A stretch of DNA of 64,000 nt from Gracilariopsis chorda (GCA_003194525.1 NBIV01000178.1:62001-126000), one strand, 5' to 3'. Counted from the stretch's first letter, positions 9,514-20,418 are shown. A program made the numbers and translations. Notes: a model not told the origin generated them from the sequence alone.

Positions 9514-12500
9514 AGGAGCGGTGCGAGGCGAACCGCCCCTCAGAGGATTCCCACCTCACTGCCGAAGGTGATACGGTTCCCCCACAGGAATCTCTTTATC
9601 TTTTGGGAACTCAACCGGAAAGCCCAACGGATGATGCCCTAACCTTAAACCAATGGTGTGATGAAATGGAAGCCGCTAGGGATACGCCAGTTTGTATCCT
9701 GCGGAAGGAGAATTATAAAGTACGACACACCGTTGGATGGACTGCCTCTAGGTCTCGGGTCGTCACAAGCGTACTGGACACTGGGGCCGGTCCAAATTTG
9801 GTTTCACCCGAAGGTTCTACCACCTGGTTGGGAGGATGCAGTGCAGGTAAGGAAGACTCCTAAGGTTACAGATGCATCGAAACGACCGATGGACATTAAA
9901 GGAATCATTCCCCTTTGCGTACAGCTGGGTGACCTTCAGGTTCGCACTTGGTTCCTTGTCTGTCCTACCTTAGGAACAGAATGTCTCCTAGGGACATCTT
10001 TTATAGACCGCTATGTCAAAGCGATCTATCCCGGCCTCCGGAAGGTGTCTTTCTACTGCACCCGTCCTGTGGCTATCATCGGTTCCAAATCTGGTCCCGA
10101 GGCTAGCCCGCGTCGACCTCCACTGGAGCAGAATACCGTATCCAATGAGGTTCGGTTATCGAAAGCGATATCGATACCACCGATGACGCAGATTACCGCT
10201 CAGGTATCCTGCGAAGCCGCTGGTCTCGTGACGCTGCAGAATCACCCTCGGACTATTGACCGCCATTTGTCCTTGATGGCCAACGGAATTATAGACTGCA
10301 GACCAATGGTACCCTTTCAGGTTCAGATAAGTAACTTTCGGGACCGCCCGGTACGTCTACCCAAAGGTACAATAATTAGGATAGCGCACCCCGCTCCGAT
10401 GGCAACCATGGAAACCTCATGGGATGAACTCACCCCTACCTCCGACGAGGACGTCGAAAGTTGGGAGGGGGAGGTAAAATTTGGGAAGGAATTCGAATCC
10501 TATCGTCCTCAGGTTATAGAACTCCTCCGGGAATTCAAATCCATGTGGTCTGGCCAATTGGGCGAGATTCGTGCCACAAAGCACCGCATTGACCTTAGTG
10601 ATGACGCCAAACCGGTGTTCCAACACCCGTATAGGACAGGCCTTAAGGGACGCGAAATCGTGGCGGAGCAGATGGCAAAGATGCGTAAAGCTAACGTCAT
10701 CGAGCCAGCTCCGCCTCACGAATCCCAATGGGCAAGTCCCTTCGTCCTTGTGGCGAAGAAGGATGGATCTGTCAGGTTCTGCACTGAATACCGAAGGTTA
10801 AACGCAATGACCAAACGGGACAGTTACCCGATACCTAGAATGGATGACTGCCTCGATTCCTTAGGTAAAGCAGTGGTATTCACAACGCTTGATGCCAATT
10901 GGGGCTATTCGCAGATACGATTGGATGACGACGCAAAGCCCCTGACCACGTTCACAACCCACGAGGGATTGTTCCGTTTTACACGGATGCCCTTTGGTTT
11001 AACGAACGCACCCGCAACTTTCCAACGCGCAATGGATATAATCCTCTCTAGGTTTAAATGGAAGTTTGTGCTGGTTTACTTGGATGACGTGATCATCTTT
11101 TCAACAACCATACAGGAGCATTTCACCGACGTGAGGACTGTCCTAAGGATTCTCCGCGAGGCTGGAATAACATTGAAGCTGCCTAAATGCTTCTTTTTCC
11201 AAGCCTCTGTGGATTATCTTGGCCACGTCGTTCATCCGGGTAAACTCGAGGTAGCCAAGCGGACAACAGATGCCATCCGCCAGGCGAAATCTCCGAGGAC
11301 TCACACTGAACTGCGCTCCTTCCTTGGGCTTTGTAATGTCTACCGTCGGTTTGTTGAGGGCTTCTCAAAGATTTCAGCGCCCCTCAACGAGATGCTCAAG
11401 AAGGGCACGCCATCGGAATTTGATTGCCTAACGGAAGAACAGTACAGGTCTTTTGATACCTTAAAGGATAAGCCACTGAACCCTCCGATATTGGCGTTGC
11501 CCAAGCCTGGTAAACCGTACCTGCTGGATACGGACGCATCCGATGGACAGGTTGGATGTGCTCTCCTTCAGGAACAAGAATCACCAAAAAATTAATGACC
11601 CATTGGATACTGGAGTAGGACCCTTAACAGTGCCGAAAGGAACTACAGTACTACCGAAAAGCAATGCCTTGCTATCGTATGGGCAGTTCTAACCTTAAGG
11701 CCTTACCTTGAGGGAGTTCGGTTTACCATTAGGACCGACCACCACTCGCTCCGCTGGTTGCTGAATATAACTGATGAATCCAGTAGGCTCGCGAGATGGA
11801 GATTGCGGCTCTCCAAATTCGAATACGAAGTTAATTACAGGCCAGGGGTCAAACACCAGGCGGCTGATGCGCTCCGCCGCATACTTACCGATGGAACAGA
11901 CGAAACCCCTTTGGACGACGATATACCAACTCCAAACCTCGAGGGATACCAGACAGACCCAGATTATGACGTACTGCTCGCCCAATTGGTATGCTCCGAT
12001 GGTGACGAAGACGTTGATCTGGAGGAGATATACGTAATTGACTGGCCGCAGGAGCATTTGGATGACGAAGTGACCCTTGAGGTTAATGCTGTTGTGCCAG
12101 AGGAGAAGGAACTACTCCCTCTCACCCTACAGGATCTCGTACAGGCGCAGAAGGATGATGAGTTCTGCCAAGGGAAAGCGCAGCTTGTTGGAACCAGTGA
12201 ATGTCTTTATGACTTTGACCAATTCGGATTACTCTGGCGAAGTTCTCCTTTGGATGGTTCTATCCAGAAGGCCATTCCTAAGTCCCTACAAGCGCGGTTC
12301 CTTTACCTCGCTCACTACCCTCGGTTTGCAGGACACCCTGGAGGCACATGCATGTATCAAACCCTTAGGAAGCACTTCTATGGGCCCTTCATGGCGAATG
12401 ACCTTTGGAACACCTCAAGGACGTGCACTTCTTTTGCGAAGATCCGTGGGACACGAGCTCGCCATCAGGCTAAGCTCAAGCTCTTTCCAGCGGCTGGACC

Positions 12501-14142
12501 ACTGGAGTTCATCGCAATGGACATACTCGGCCCACTGCCGAAGTCCACCCACGGGAAACAATTCATCTTGGTTATTACAGATAGGTTTACCAAGACCAAG
12601 CGGGCTATTCCCTTGAGGACTACTACCGCTACGGATGTCGCTATGGCGTTTTTTACCCATTGGGTCTATCCTTATTGTTTGCCACTTTATCTCCTGACGG
12701 ATGATGGCACACAGTTCGTGTCGAAATTCTTCTCGCACGTCTGTGCTATCTTAGGTATCAAGCACGTCACCACGACGGCATACCACCCACAAACCAATGG
12801 ACAAGCCGAGCGGTTCAACAAAACGCCTGCGAACCGTTTAGTTCACTACACTGCTGAGCACCAATTGGATTGGGACGACTACGTAGAACCATTGGTTTAT
12901 GCCTACAACACACAGGTGCATAAGTCCACTGGCACTACACCATTCGATCTCACCCTGACTCGGCAGCCGCTACCATTGGGAGTGGATGTGAAAACCTCTT
13001 GGTTCCTTCAGGATATCACCGAAGGAATGACACCTACGCAGGCTAAGAGATATGCTCGCCGGCGAATCGATTCTATCCTACAGGCAGCGAGAACTACGCT
13101 ATCGCGATCGCAGTCAAGGTACAAAGCAAACTTTGACAAAAATGTTAAGTTCACACCTACCTTCAAGGCAGGTGAACTAATATACCTTGACCGCGCGCCT
13201 ACGGACAAGAATAATCCTCGGGGGGAAATTGAAATCGCCTCTAGGAAGCTCTTGCCGAAATCCATTGGCCCTTTCAAGGTGTTACGAGCATCTAGCCATA
13301 CGGTTACGATCGAGCGCGATGGCCTTGAGGATACCGTCACCGTCGATCGTGTTTCACACGCTCCACTGGCTAGTGCTGCTCCATTAGAACCATCGGCACC
13401 GCCTCCGGGTGACGCTCCTATCCCCGATGGATCCACACCAAAGGCTGGGAAAACTCCCTCCAGCGGTCTATCAAACGTTTCCTCCAGTGGTGTGACCCCT
13501 AAGGAAGTCACTGTTGACCCCACGGTCGCTCCTGCCAGCGATTATGCACCATTGGCAGAAATGGATTTACCTGAGGAATCGTTTCTTCCACTGGAAAGCG
13601 CCGACTCCTTTGGTGAGGGAGATCTCCCACTAGGTTTTGCTCCAATGGATGATATGGACCTTCCAGAAGAAGCCTACGAGCCGTTGGATCAGGGCGACGA
13701 AGCGACTGCTTCGCCGCGCGATGCTCTTCCTAATGGTTCGCTGCGCCCGGCGCATCGTCCTGGACTCCTGCCCACCTTAGGAACATTACCCGCGGAAAAA
13801 TTTGGCATAGCCTGCGGCGTTAAGAGTGATGTCTCCAATGGAACTGAGCCCCCAGGGCGTGGTAGTAGGTCTACAAGCTCGCGCCCAAAGAGCTTGGGTC
13901 CAACGGACACCATGGAGTTACCAGAGGAAGTATTACCAACGGAATATGTCGTCGAGGATATCCTCACGGCAGGGGTTGACGAACATGGCAACCCCATCTA
14001 CAAGGTCCGCTGGTATGGATATCCTCCGGAGTGTCACTCGTGGGAACCGCACCGGCACATCCCGGCGAACTTCATCTGGCGGTTCTGGCGAAAACAAGGG
14101 CGCACGGAGCGCGCCTTTTTAGAGGGGGCGTATGGCGCGTAG
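9474..14142 (+). pseudogene. pol: E2 pro-pol with integrase and chromodomain
   Basis: The protease opens in the -1 frame relative to gag (open from 9474), with active-site motif D-T-G-A at about 9778. A +1 shift near 9808-9815 moves the rest into the gag phase. RT has F-C-T-E-Y-R-R-L-N and Y-L-D-D (about 11080). RNase H starts with D-T-D-A-S-D and is cut by TAA-TGA at 11593-11598, then resumes in frame. Integrase has H-H then C-T-S-F instead of C-T-S-C (Phe codon 12433-12435), so the zinc finger is broken. The D-D-E core is present (M-D-I-L-G, T-D-D-G-T-Q-F, Q-A-E-R-F). An acidic linker precedes a chromodomain at about 13935-14080, which in chromoviruses steers integration to marked chromatin. 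The ORF ends at 14142. Confidence 0.88.
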
Positions 14143-14913
14143 CACGCGTGCACACGTGCACACAACTACACGCGCATGCTCTACCCACGTGGAATAAGCC
14201 AACAGATCAGTCTATTACAAAAGGCTCAGTTTATTTCGAATGTTAACTGGCTAACCGCTAACTTATCATCTAACCACTGGCTTACTGACATCGCGCGCGG
14301 CGCTTGCAACGGCGCGCGACGCTCGAAAAATCCACTGGTAATAGCCTCAATTTTTTTTAGATGGCTTGCAACACGGTTTTCGGGCCGAAAACAGAGAATC
14401 GGCCATACTCGGAAACGAGGCGGCGCACAGGCAAGCAGACACCGGATTTAGAATCTCCTTCAATGGCCCTTGTCAACCCCGTTGAGGCGATTTCGCCACT
14501 GAAGCGCGAGCCTGGCGCGGGCCAACGTTTGGCACGCCCAAAAATATGTCAATTACTTTATTTGATCAACCACGGGCGCACACGCGCACGCTCGAACACC
14601 GCTGGAATGGCATGCAGACCGGTGGCTTTATTTGATTATCAACTTCCGACGGACTTGTGACCCCCAGGGAGCCTAAGTCGGATGGCCGAGGTACACGAAA
14701 CGGTTGGAAGACCACGCCAGATTTTAAGCTTCCCATTGGCTCCTGAAACGGCACGGCGGCCCACTACGCTGCCAAGGATAACCAATGGATTGCATGCGCA
14801 AGCTCAACCGTCGCCGCTGGTCTCCATAGCGCGAATGGCGCGAGATAACTCACAAACGCATGTCGTTTACCTCAAGGATTTCTCTCCTAACGGGAGCTAC
14901 AATTACAGCTGCA
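14143..14913. other. E2 non-coding gap after pol
   Basis: No credible frame on the + strand. It begins with alternating purine-pyrimidine DNA (GCACGCGTGCACACGTGCAC region, 14141-14162) and includes CCANTGG words at about 14274, 14331, 14732 and 14781. It would be the 3' region of both pol (+) and antisense ORF B (-). Confidence 0.5.
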
Positions 14914-15753
14914 TTAGGAGGGCAGCGCGCCAAAGGAAAAAGGCGCTGGCGGCGCACCACTGGAAGACCCCGCACCGCCACCGGAAGCAGAAGCGCCGGA
15001 AGTACCACCCTTACACGGGCGGTTGCGCTTACGACGCTTAAACTGGCTATCAACGGCTGGGGGCAGAACAGACTCGGGAACCGTGTCCGGATCATGCGAA
15101 CCTTCGGAATCCGTTAGGTGACCCAGACTGAGCCCAAACCGCTGGTCCAAATTCTCAGTCACCCGTTGGGAGAGCGACGCCATGTTTTCCTGGAGGACAT
15201 TAGAGAGGTTGGAACGTAGCTCTTGCGTCTCCGTCTGTAGCGCTTCTAGCCTGACCAAACGGCGCAGCCAAGACCTGGCGGTCATGAGAATGTCTCCCAG
15301 GCGCCAATTGCCCGTGTAACCATTGGCGATCATTTCAGCTGACAGGCTCTCCAAAGCGGCATACGTCGCCACACCAAGCATGTGAGCGATCCCTTGCCTG
15401 GAGGGCTCAAGCAGTGGCGCCACGCTGACGCCGGCAGTGGTTACCTCAGGAACAATTGTGAGCGCTGGAGCCGCTGCCACTGGTTCAGCCACCGCCTCGG
15501 GAGCAGCCAACTGAACCACAGGAGGCGGAGCAACAATAGCTGGGGGATCCACCGTTGGCGCGACCACCGCCGGCACGAATGGCTCCGTAAGCACTGGAGC
15601 AGAATTCGGAAGGCCACTCGGGATGGGATCCACAGGTTCGCCCCCAAAGAGGTCCTCCACGCCGCTGGGGACTGCGGGGAGAGCCAAAGAGATGTCGTCA
15701 GGCGCCAGACAACCAACGGAGAACCCTCGAGCCTTTGGATAGTAATTTGCCAC
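14914..15753 (-). CDS. E2 antisense ORF B, coiled-coil protein with basic patch
   Basis: A 279-codon open frame on the strand opposite to pol, starting 4 bases after the TAA that ends ORF A. Its first start-like codon is GTG at 15753, so it may be expressed as a fusion or by frameshift from ORF A rather than alone. Residues 30-110 are Pro/Ala/Val-rich and probably disordered. About 120-215 is helical with heptad-like leucines. About 235-245 is a basic K-R-R-K-R-N-R patch that could act as a nuclear signal. The C-terminus is Gly/Ser/Ala-rich. I do not recognise a family. Its place between pol and the 3' LTR, in antisense, is that of the accessory frames known from some plant gypsy elements. 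Confidence 0.5.
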   Translation of the reverse strand: MANYYPKARGFSVGCLAPDDISLALPAVPSGVEDLFGGEPVDPIPSGLPNSAPVLTEPFVPAVVAPTVDPPAIVAPPPVVQLAAPEAVAEPVAAAPALTIVPEVTTAGVSVAPLLEPSRQGIAHMLGVATYAALESLSAEMIANGYTGNWRLGDILMTARSWLRRLVRLEALQTETQELRSNLSNVLQENMASLSQRVTENLDQRFGLSLGHLTDSEGSHDPDTVPESVLPPAVDSQFKRRKRNRPCKGGTSGASASGGGAGSSSGAPPAPFSFGALPS

Positions 15754-15757
15754 GTCC

Positions 15758-16801
15758 TTACGGGATTACATCCGGAACGGCTCGCAATGGGAACGCAGGG
15801 TAACTCTTACCGTTGTCCATGCCTGAAGGATGGTGCGGGAATGCCTGAAAGTTATCCGTTTCATAATCATACCAAAGGTAGCCCGGCGTGTTCGCCCAAT
15901 CCACTCGGAGAACATAATCCAATAGGTTCTCAACACGCTCCGCGCCATAGGCGGTGTCCCTCACCATGTTCTGGATCCCTAGTCCCCGAAGGTACACAAT
16001 GATCATCCTTGGGAGACGTACCAAACGACCAACAGGACTCGGGCAAGCGTTATCATGGCTCCAGAAACGGTAATCATTAGTACGAACGTTGCATCGCACG
16101 CCGAACCTACAGGTATCGAGAAAGGCCATCAGGACGACGACTGCCCACTCCACCGTGAGCACCTGCCAGGTTAGCCAGCTGCGTCTATCCGTAGGATCAT
16201 TAACCATCTGCTTCGAGTGGTAAGCTGCCAATGGGGGAGTCGGCACTGCCAGAAGGTTCGACACGCGCCAGAAATCCTGCCAGTCTATATCCTGGACGAA
16301 CGGCATCCTAAGGTACAGACCGCTCCTGTCGGGAGCTTCCATGTCATGGAACTCCACTTGATGCCAGCAGAAAAGATACCCGAGATTGGTGCGCATACGA
16401 CCTTCAGGTTCCGTGAACTCGTTCCAATAGGTACGGTCCTTCACCCAGTACATTTGGTCGTACGGGGGAGGGAACGATATCAATCCCAAGTGGTTGTGTC
16501 CTGAAGGCGGAAACTATACCGATGGATCGGCGAAGTTCTCGTACAGTTCGCGCAGTAAGAGGTTAGACCGCCGTTGGCAATCTTCTTCCTTCAAGGTACG
16601 GAAGTACGGCATATCTGGCATCACCTCCCTGACACATTCCGGTATGGTCATCCCACCCACAGGACAATGCAACCACCGTTGGTACCAGGCCACCTGACGA
16701 GCCCTCTTCGGGCCCCTCTGGGTCTCAAGGATTGCGGCGAACCGGCGTGCGTCAAAATACGTCCCCGGGCGGCTGAGGTACGTGCTCACGGGAAACGGCA
16801 T
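15758..16801 (-). pseudogene. E2 antisense ORF A, unknown protein with one nonsense codon
   Basis: From ATG at 16801 (an in-frame stop lies just upstream at 16808-16810) to TAA at 15758-15760, about 347 codons in one frame, interrupted only by TAG at 16514-16516. Open reading of this length on the antisense strand across a stop suggests past selection. The protein is rich in Trp, Tyr and Arg. It has one hydrophobic helix (around the segment L-T-W-Q-V-L-T-V-E-W-A-V-V-V-L) and many Asp/Arg pairs. No motif is recognised. It could be an accessory regulator or a captured host gene. ORF B follows directly, so the two look like one antisense unit transcribed inward from near the 3' LTR. Confidence 0.45.
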
Positions 16802-17473
16802 CCCCGCCTAGCGGTGCACACCACGCTGACGACCAACGGTGTGATCATAGCGATCCCCGGGACGGGGCACGCCGCCACCCTAGTTGGAATTAGCCATTGC
16901 GGGCCCACAATCGCTAGGAACCAATGGAGACGGAGGCGATGACAAACGAGGAACCGGCGGTAGGCGAATGTAGAGGCTCTTGCCAGTGCGATCGTACAAC
17001 CGACTACCGTCGGACATTTTAAGTACCGGTCAAAACACAACAGGACGGCACGATTGAGACGAGCGAACGAACGCAACCAATGTCACGACAACGGGGAGCC
17101 CTCCTAAGGAACGGCACTTTCCGCAACGACTCCCATGGGTAACACGAAATTTTGACATGGCTTCCGCCCGCCCCACCGGGCAACTTTTCCAATGGTGTCT
17201 CCTTAAGGCATCGTACACGCATTCCAATGGTCAGGATATTACTGCGAAGGTCACGGGAGCCCCGTGCGCTCCGATGGGAAGGTTGCACCCATGAAGCCCG
17301 CTGCGTCACCTGGGCACGTGTTGAATCAACCGCCACTGAGGGGGCTTCGTGCATTACGCACTCAAGCGAAGCCAAAGGAATGTAGCTACCAAGAGGTGAT
17401 CGCGCGCGAGCTTATACTGCGTGTTCCATTCGATTGGACTTCTCCGAGGACGGCAAAGTCTGGGAGCGAGATA
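16802..17473. other. E2 region before 3' LTR: possible antisense leader and polypurine tract
   Basis: No convincing gene. Short antisense frames are present but their composition is not persuasive. CCANTGG words are at about 16920, 17189 and 17224, and CCTAAGG at about 17102. The purine-rich TCTGGGAGCGAGATA at 17459-17473 abuts the 3' LTR and is the likely polypurine tract. The segment would be the promoter and leader of antisense ORF A. Confidence 0.45.
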
Positions 17474-17949
17474 TGTAGTATAATGGGTGCAATGTGGCAT
17501 CCTGCCTTTGGAAATGACCCCTACGGGCTGGTTGGGTTGTTGGCACGACTGTGCAGGTCGTACACGTGGGCCTTGGCAAGCCCCAGTGGTTATTTAATTT
17601 TTAACTATTAGTTTTAGAACCATAGGTAGTATAGGTAGTACACGTGGTGCACTGCGTTACAGTGCACTGCACCTGAGGTAGAGAGGCCTCGCAGCAGATA
17701 CTTATGCTGCTTGAGCTGCGCCTCCCTCCTGAGGTAAAGTCAGAGACCCTCTTGAGTCTACTAGCCCTCCTTTGGTTAGTTTCACTCTAATTCCTTGAGG
17801 CTTCTACGTCGCTACTACGCCGCAAGCCATTTCCTGTAGGCACGGCAGTTACTATCGCCCGAGTGTGCTTTTCGTACCTGTGGTCTCGCCGTTGGCACAA
17901 TTTCCTTTGGATTCCTCCGTGGGTAGCGCTCAGTGCTCGCTATCTTACA
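17474..17949 (+). repeat. E2 3' LTR
   Basis: 476 bp, TGTAGTATAATG...TTACA. It is followed by TTGAC, which should be repeated outside E2's left end (off-window). It differs from the 5' copy at about 18 of 473 comparable positions. Confidence 0.92.
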
Positions 17950-18670
17950 TTGACAACAAACCAGATAAAACACCTAAATACACTTGACCTTTCTCTTTTG
18001 CTCTTTCCGGAGGGACGACCAAAACTTTCTGCGCGCCGTTATACACAGTGCAACTGTCATAAAACCCAACTATAATTAATGTTCTAAAACATAGAATTCT
18101 CAGCACTAACTTGCAGCGTTCACCGGTAATCAGAATGAATATTTATGACCGTGAAGAAACGTCTGTTCTTGCACATCATACTATTGAACAAACAGTTATA
18201 GAGACCATTCAAACACCCCGCTTAAAAAAATTAACATATCAAATTTCGTAACCTTGAGAAAAACTACGCAATTTACTAGCGCAAATTAGAAGAGAAAACA
18301 AACAGTGCAAATTCGAAGTGTTCTTAACGACGTACCGCATCTTTTTCTCTGACTTGATATTAGATTTGCTCCTTATTGCCATACAAATCGGAAAGTTTTG
18401 TGTCAAAGACGTTTCATGATCTCATTTCGAAAAAGTTGCTGAGTTGGCAGCGAGTTTTGACAGAAAAGACTGTATTATCCGGGTAAGCGAACAAAACATT
18501 TAGAGCATAAGAATAAATCAGTCGTTATGTGACGCAAATATTGAAATACAAAATTGATTGATTTTGTCAAAGCACAACATGACACTAAAAACTTGCAGAT
18601 ATGAGAAGTTTATCGAAAAGTACATATTACATTCTTATGACGATAAATGAAATCAAGAGGATGTTTTTTT
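17950..18670. other. AT-rich spacer between E2 and E4
   Basis: No gene, repeat or RNA that I can support. The base composition is clearly more A+T-rich than the retroelements on both sides. Confidence 0.4.
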
Positions 18671-18820
18671 GCGTCTGTATACACTTGTGTATGCCGGTGA
18701 AGCTATCCAGGGAATAGCAAATGACATGCCGACACCTGGCATTTAACCGAGCGTGCACTGTCCTACATATCACCGACAGCCAGGTGAGAGTCTCGTGATT
18801 TCTCAGCCATGTCTATTTCT
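18671..18820 (+). repeat. 150-bp direct repeat, copy 1
   Basis: Matches 31090-31239 with about 18-20 mismatches and no indel (roughly 87%). It starts with a small palindrome, GTATACACTTGTGTATGC. It does not belong to any LTR in the window. The two copies lie outside E4, one on each side. Confidence 0.7.
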
Positions 18821-19155
18821 TTTTTTTGACAAAGAGAAATTCCTCTCCACCCGAGGCGGTGACAGGTTCTAAGAAATTTCACTCAGAGGACTTTGGGGAC
18901 CATGACTGACAACGGCCGAGATGGAACGGTGGCTGCCACAATAGTTGGCGAACCGCTTGTTGCAGTCCATACAGCACGAATACCACTTGGACGAGGTCAT
19001 TTTCAAAGATCGCCCAGTTCGGGAAACGCTGGTCTCCAGGAAGGAGTACGCCATGAAGCAGATGGGGGAGTAATGGGGGGATGGGCTTACGAGTCTTTGG
19101 AATCCGCCTTTTGACTTTCTCACGCTCGTACCCTCTAGACAAGGTGGATCATAAA
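18821..19155. other. Unassigned spacer before E4
   Basis: Several frames are open on both strands for 70-90 codons (about 18869-19142), but none is recognisable and none has a clear start context. It may be a coding remnant. Confidence 0.3.
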
Positions 19156-20051
19156 TGATTCAATACAGACGTGGCATCGGTTCAACTCCGGTATGAGTGG
19201 ACCCTCGGAAACTTTGGGTGAAACTAGATATGAATTTTAATTGGTATTTTTGAACCTTCGTTGGCGATTTCTGTGGTATCTGGAACAGATGGACGCGTGG
19301 CAAGCGTGCGGATATTACTCATGGTTGGCATGATTCACACGTGTCGTGTTGTGCCGTGGCCAGCAGTGACGCCAAGTGACACAAGAGTGTGGAACACAAG
19401 TGTGGCACACTACAGTAGTAGTATTCTTAAATTATTGTGACCCAATAGTAATTATGGGAGGCTGGCCTTGCCCTTTCACCCTGAAGTAAAGAAGAGCTGT
19501 GACTCGGCTCTAAGATTATCGCCTGCGCGAAGTGACCAAATCCTGCTGGGGTTTCAAAGCGTTCGGTCTCGTTATACTCACCTGCACAGTATCACTAAGG
19601 ACCGCTGATGTTTCTTACCCCGTAGGCTCGCTCAGTGTTCACTTTTTGTACCATTTTGGTTACTCTCTTTTGTGGGAACAGATAGCCGTTCGATTCATTA
19701 TTGAGTTTTGGCGTGCTTGCTGAACAAGCAACACCCCCCACCGCCGGGTCTCTTTCGCCTTTCAGCACGTCCCAGCGGGCTGTACCTTCCCCTTTGGCTT
19801 CTCCATTTTTTTCCTTTTCCGTTTCTGAATTTTCAATGGGCCAGAACACCGCTCACATGGGCCTGTGCACTACATTCACCAGCTGGTAACCCGATTCTCG
19901 GTATCACCTCCTTCGGTATAGCCGGAAGCCACCTCGGTTTTACACCCGAACACCGTGTGGTATGGAGGGCCCTGTCGCATCGCCTACCTCACAAGAGAGC
20001 AAGGCTGCAAACACCTTGGGAGGATTCCCCGCCTAGAGATATTGCTCCACA
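19156..20051 (+). repeat. E4 5' LTR
   Basis: Starts TGATTCAATAC, ends GCTCCACA. Long collinear similarity to 28952-29850, including the stretch that begins ATATGAATTTTAATTGG and the one that begins GCCGGAAGCCACCTCGG. Confidence 0.85.
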
Positions 20052-20053
20052 GT

Positions 20054-20071
20054 TGGTCTCTCGACCTATAA
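20054..20071 (+). other. E4 primer-binding site
   Basis: TGGTCTCTCGACCTATAA, one mismatch from E2's site at 7195, 2 bases after the LTR end. Confidence 0.6.
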
Positions 20072-20418
20072 TCTGTTCACCTATACTTGGTTTGATGACT
20101 TTGTGCGTTTCTGTGCTATTCCAGTTCTTTGGAAGAACCTATCAAGATCTTTCTGTTGCCCCAGTTATTTGGAAACCTCTGGTTCGAGTTCATTGAAGTT
20201 CCAAACACTAGGTTGATTGGTATGCAGTGTGCAGCCCTGGCCCCCAATTCTCGGACTGGTTCTACCGATGCAGTTGATATAAATCCCCGCAGGGTGCACC
20301 TCGCACGCAGAAATTCGTTCTGGAACGTTTGGATAACAATGAAGTTGGTTGGAACCCCCGAAGAACGCCCTAGGTTGCGTCTGCTCCACAGGCTATAACC
20401 CAGGCGGTTCCACCCCCA

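Larger units (their letters stand above)
7213..17230. repeat. Dispersed CCANTGG word array across E2
   Basis: Reading the interior of E2 by eye I find about 46 CCANTGG words, with all four bases at N. The first are at 7213, 7246, 7276, 7363, 7375, 7480, 7595 and 7784; the last are at about 16227, 16920, 17189 and 17224. A 6-base-specified palindrome is expected about 2.5 times in 10.3 kb. The words occur in every codon phase, in the non-coding gap after pol and inside the antisense ORFs. E4's interior, from the sister element, has only about 2. The palindromic form fits sites for a dimeric DNA-binding protein, but the function is inferred. Confidence 0.75.
6717..17949 (+). mobile_element. E2: chromodomain gypsy element with antisense accessory genes
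   Basis: LTRs of 476 bp (5' copy 6717-7189 missing its first 3 bases; 3' copy 17474-17949) flank a 10.3-kb interior. Gag and pol lie on the + strand to 14142. The remaining 3.3 kb before the 3' LTR carries antisense reading frames. The end of pol encodes a chromodomain, so this is a chromovirus. LTR divergence is about 18/473. Gag and pol have several nonsense codons plus one frameshift. The interior holds about 46 CCANTGG words. The upstream 3 bases (TGT) and a second copy of AGTAT should lie just left of the window, beyond E1. Confidence 0.93.

Noticed and set aside
7190-17473. CCAAT-box or codon-usage explanation for the CCANTGG words
   Set aside because: Half of the words have C or G at N and contain no CCAAT, and the words occur in all phases and outside coding DNA.
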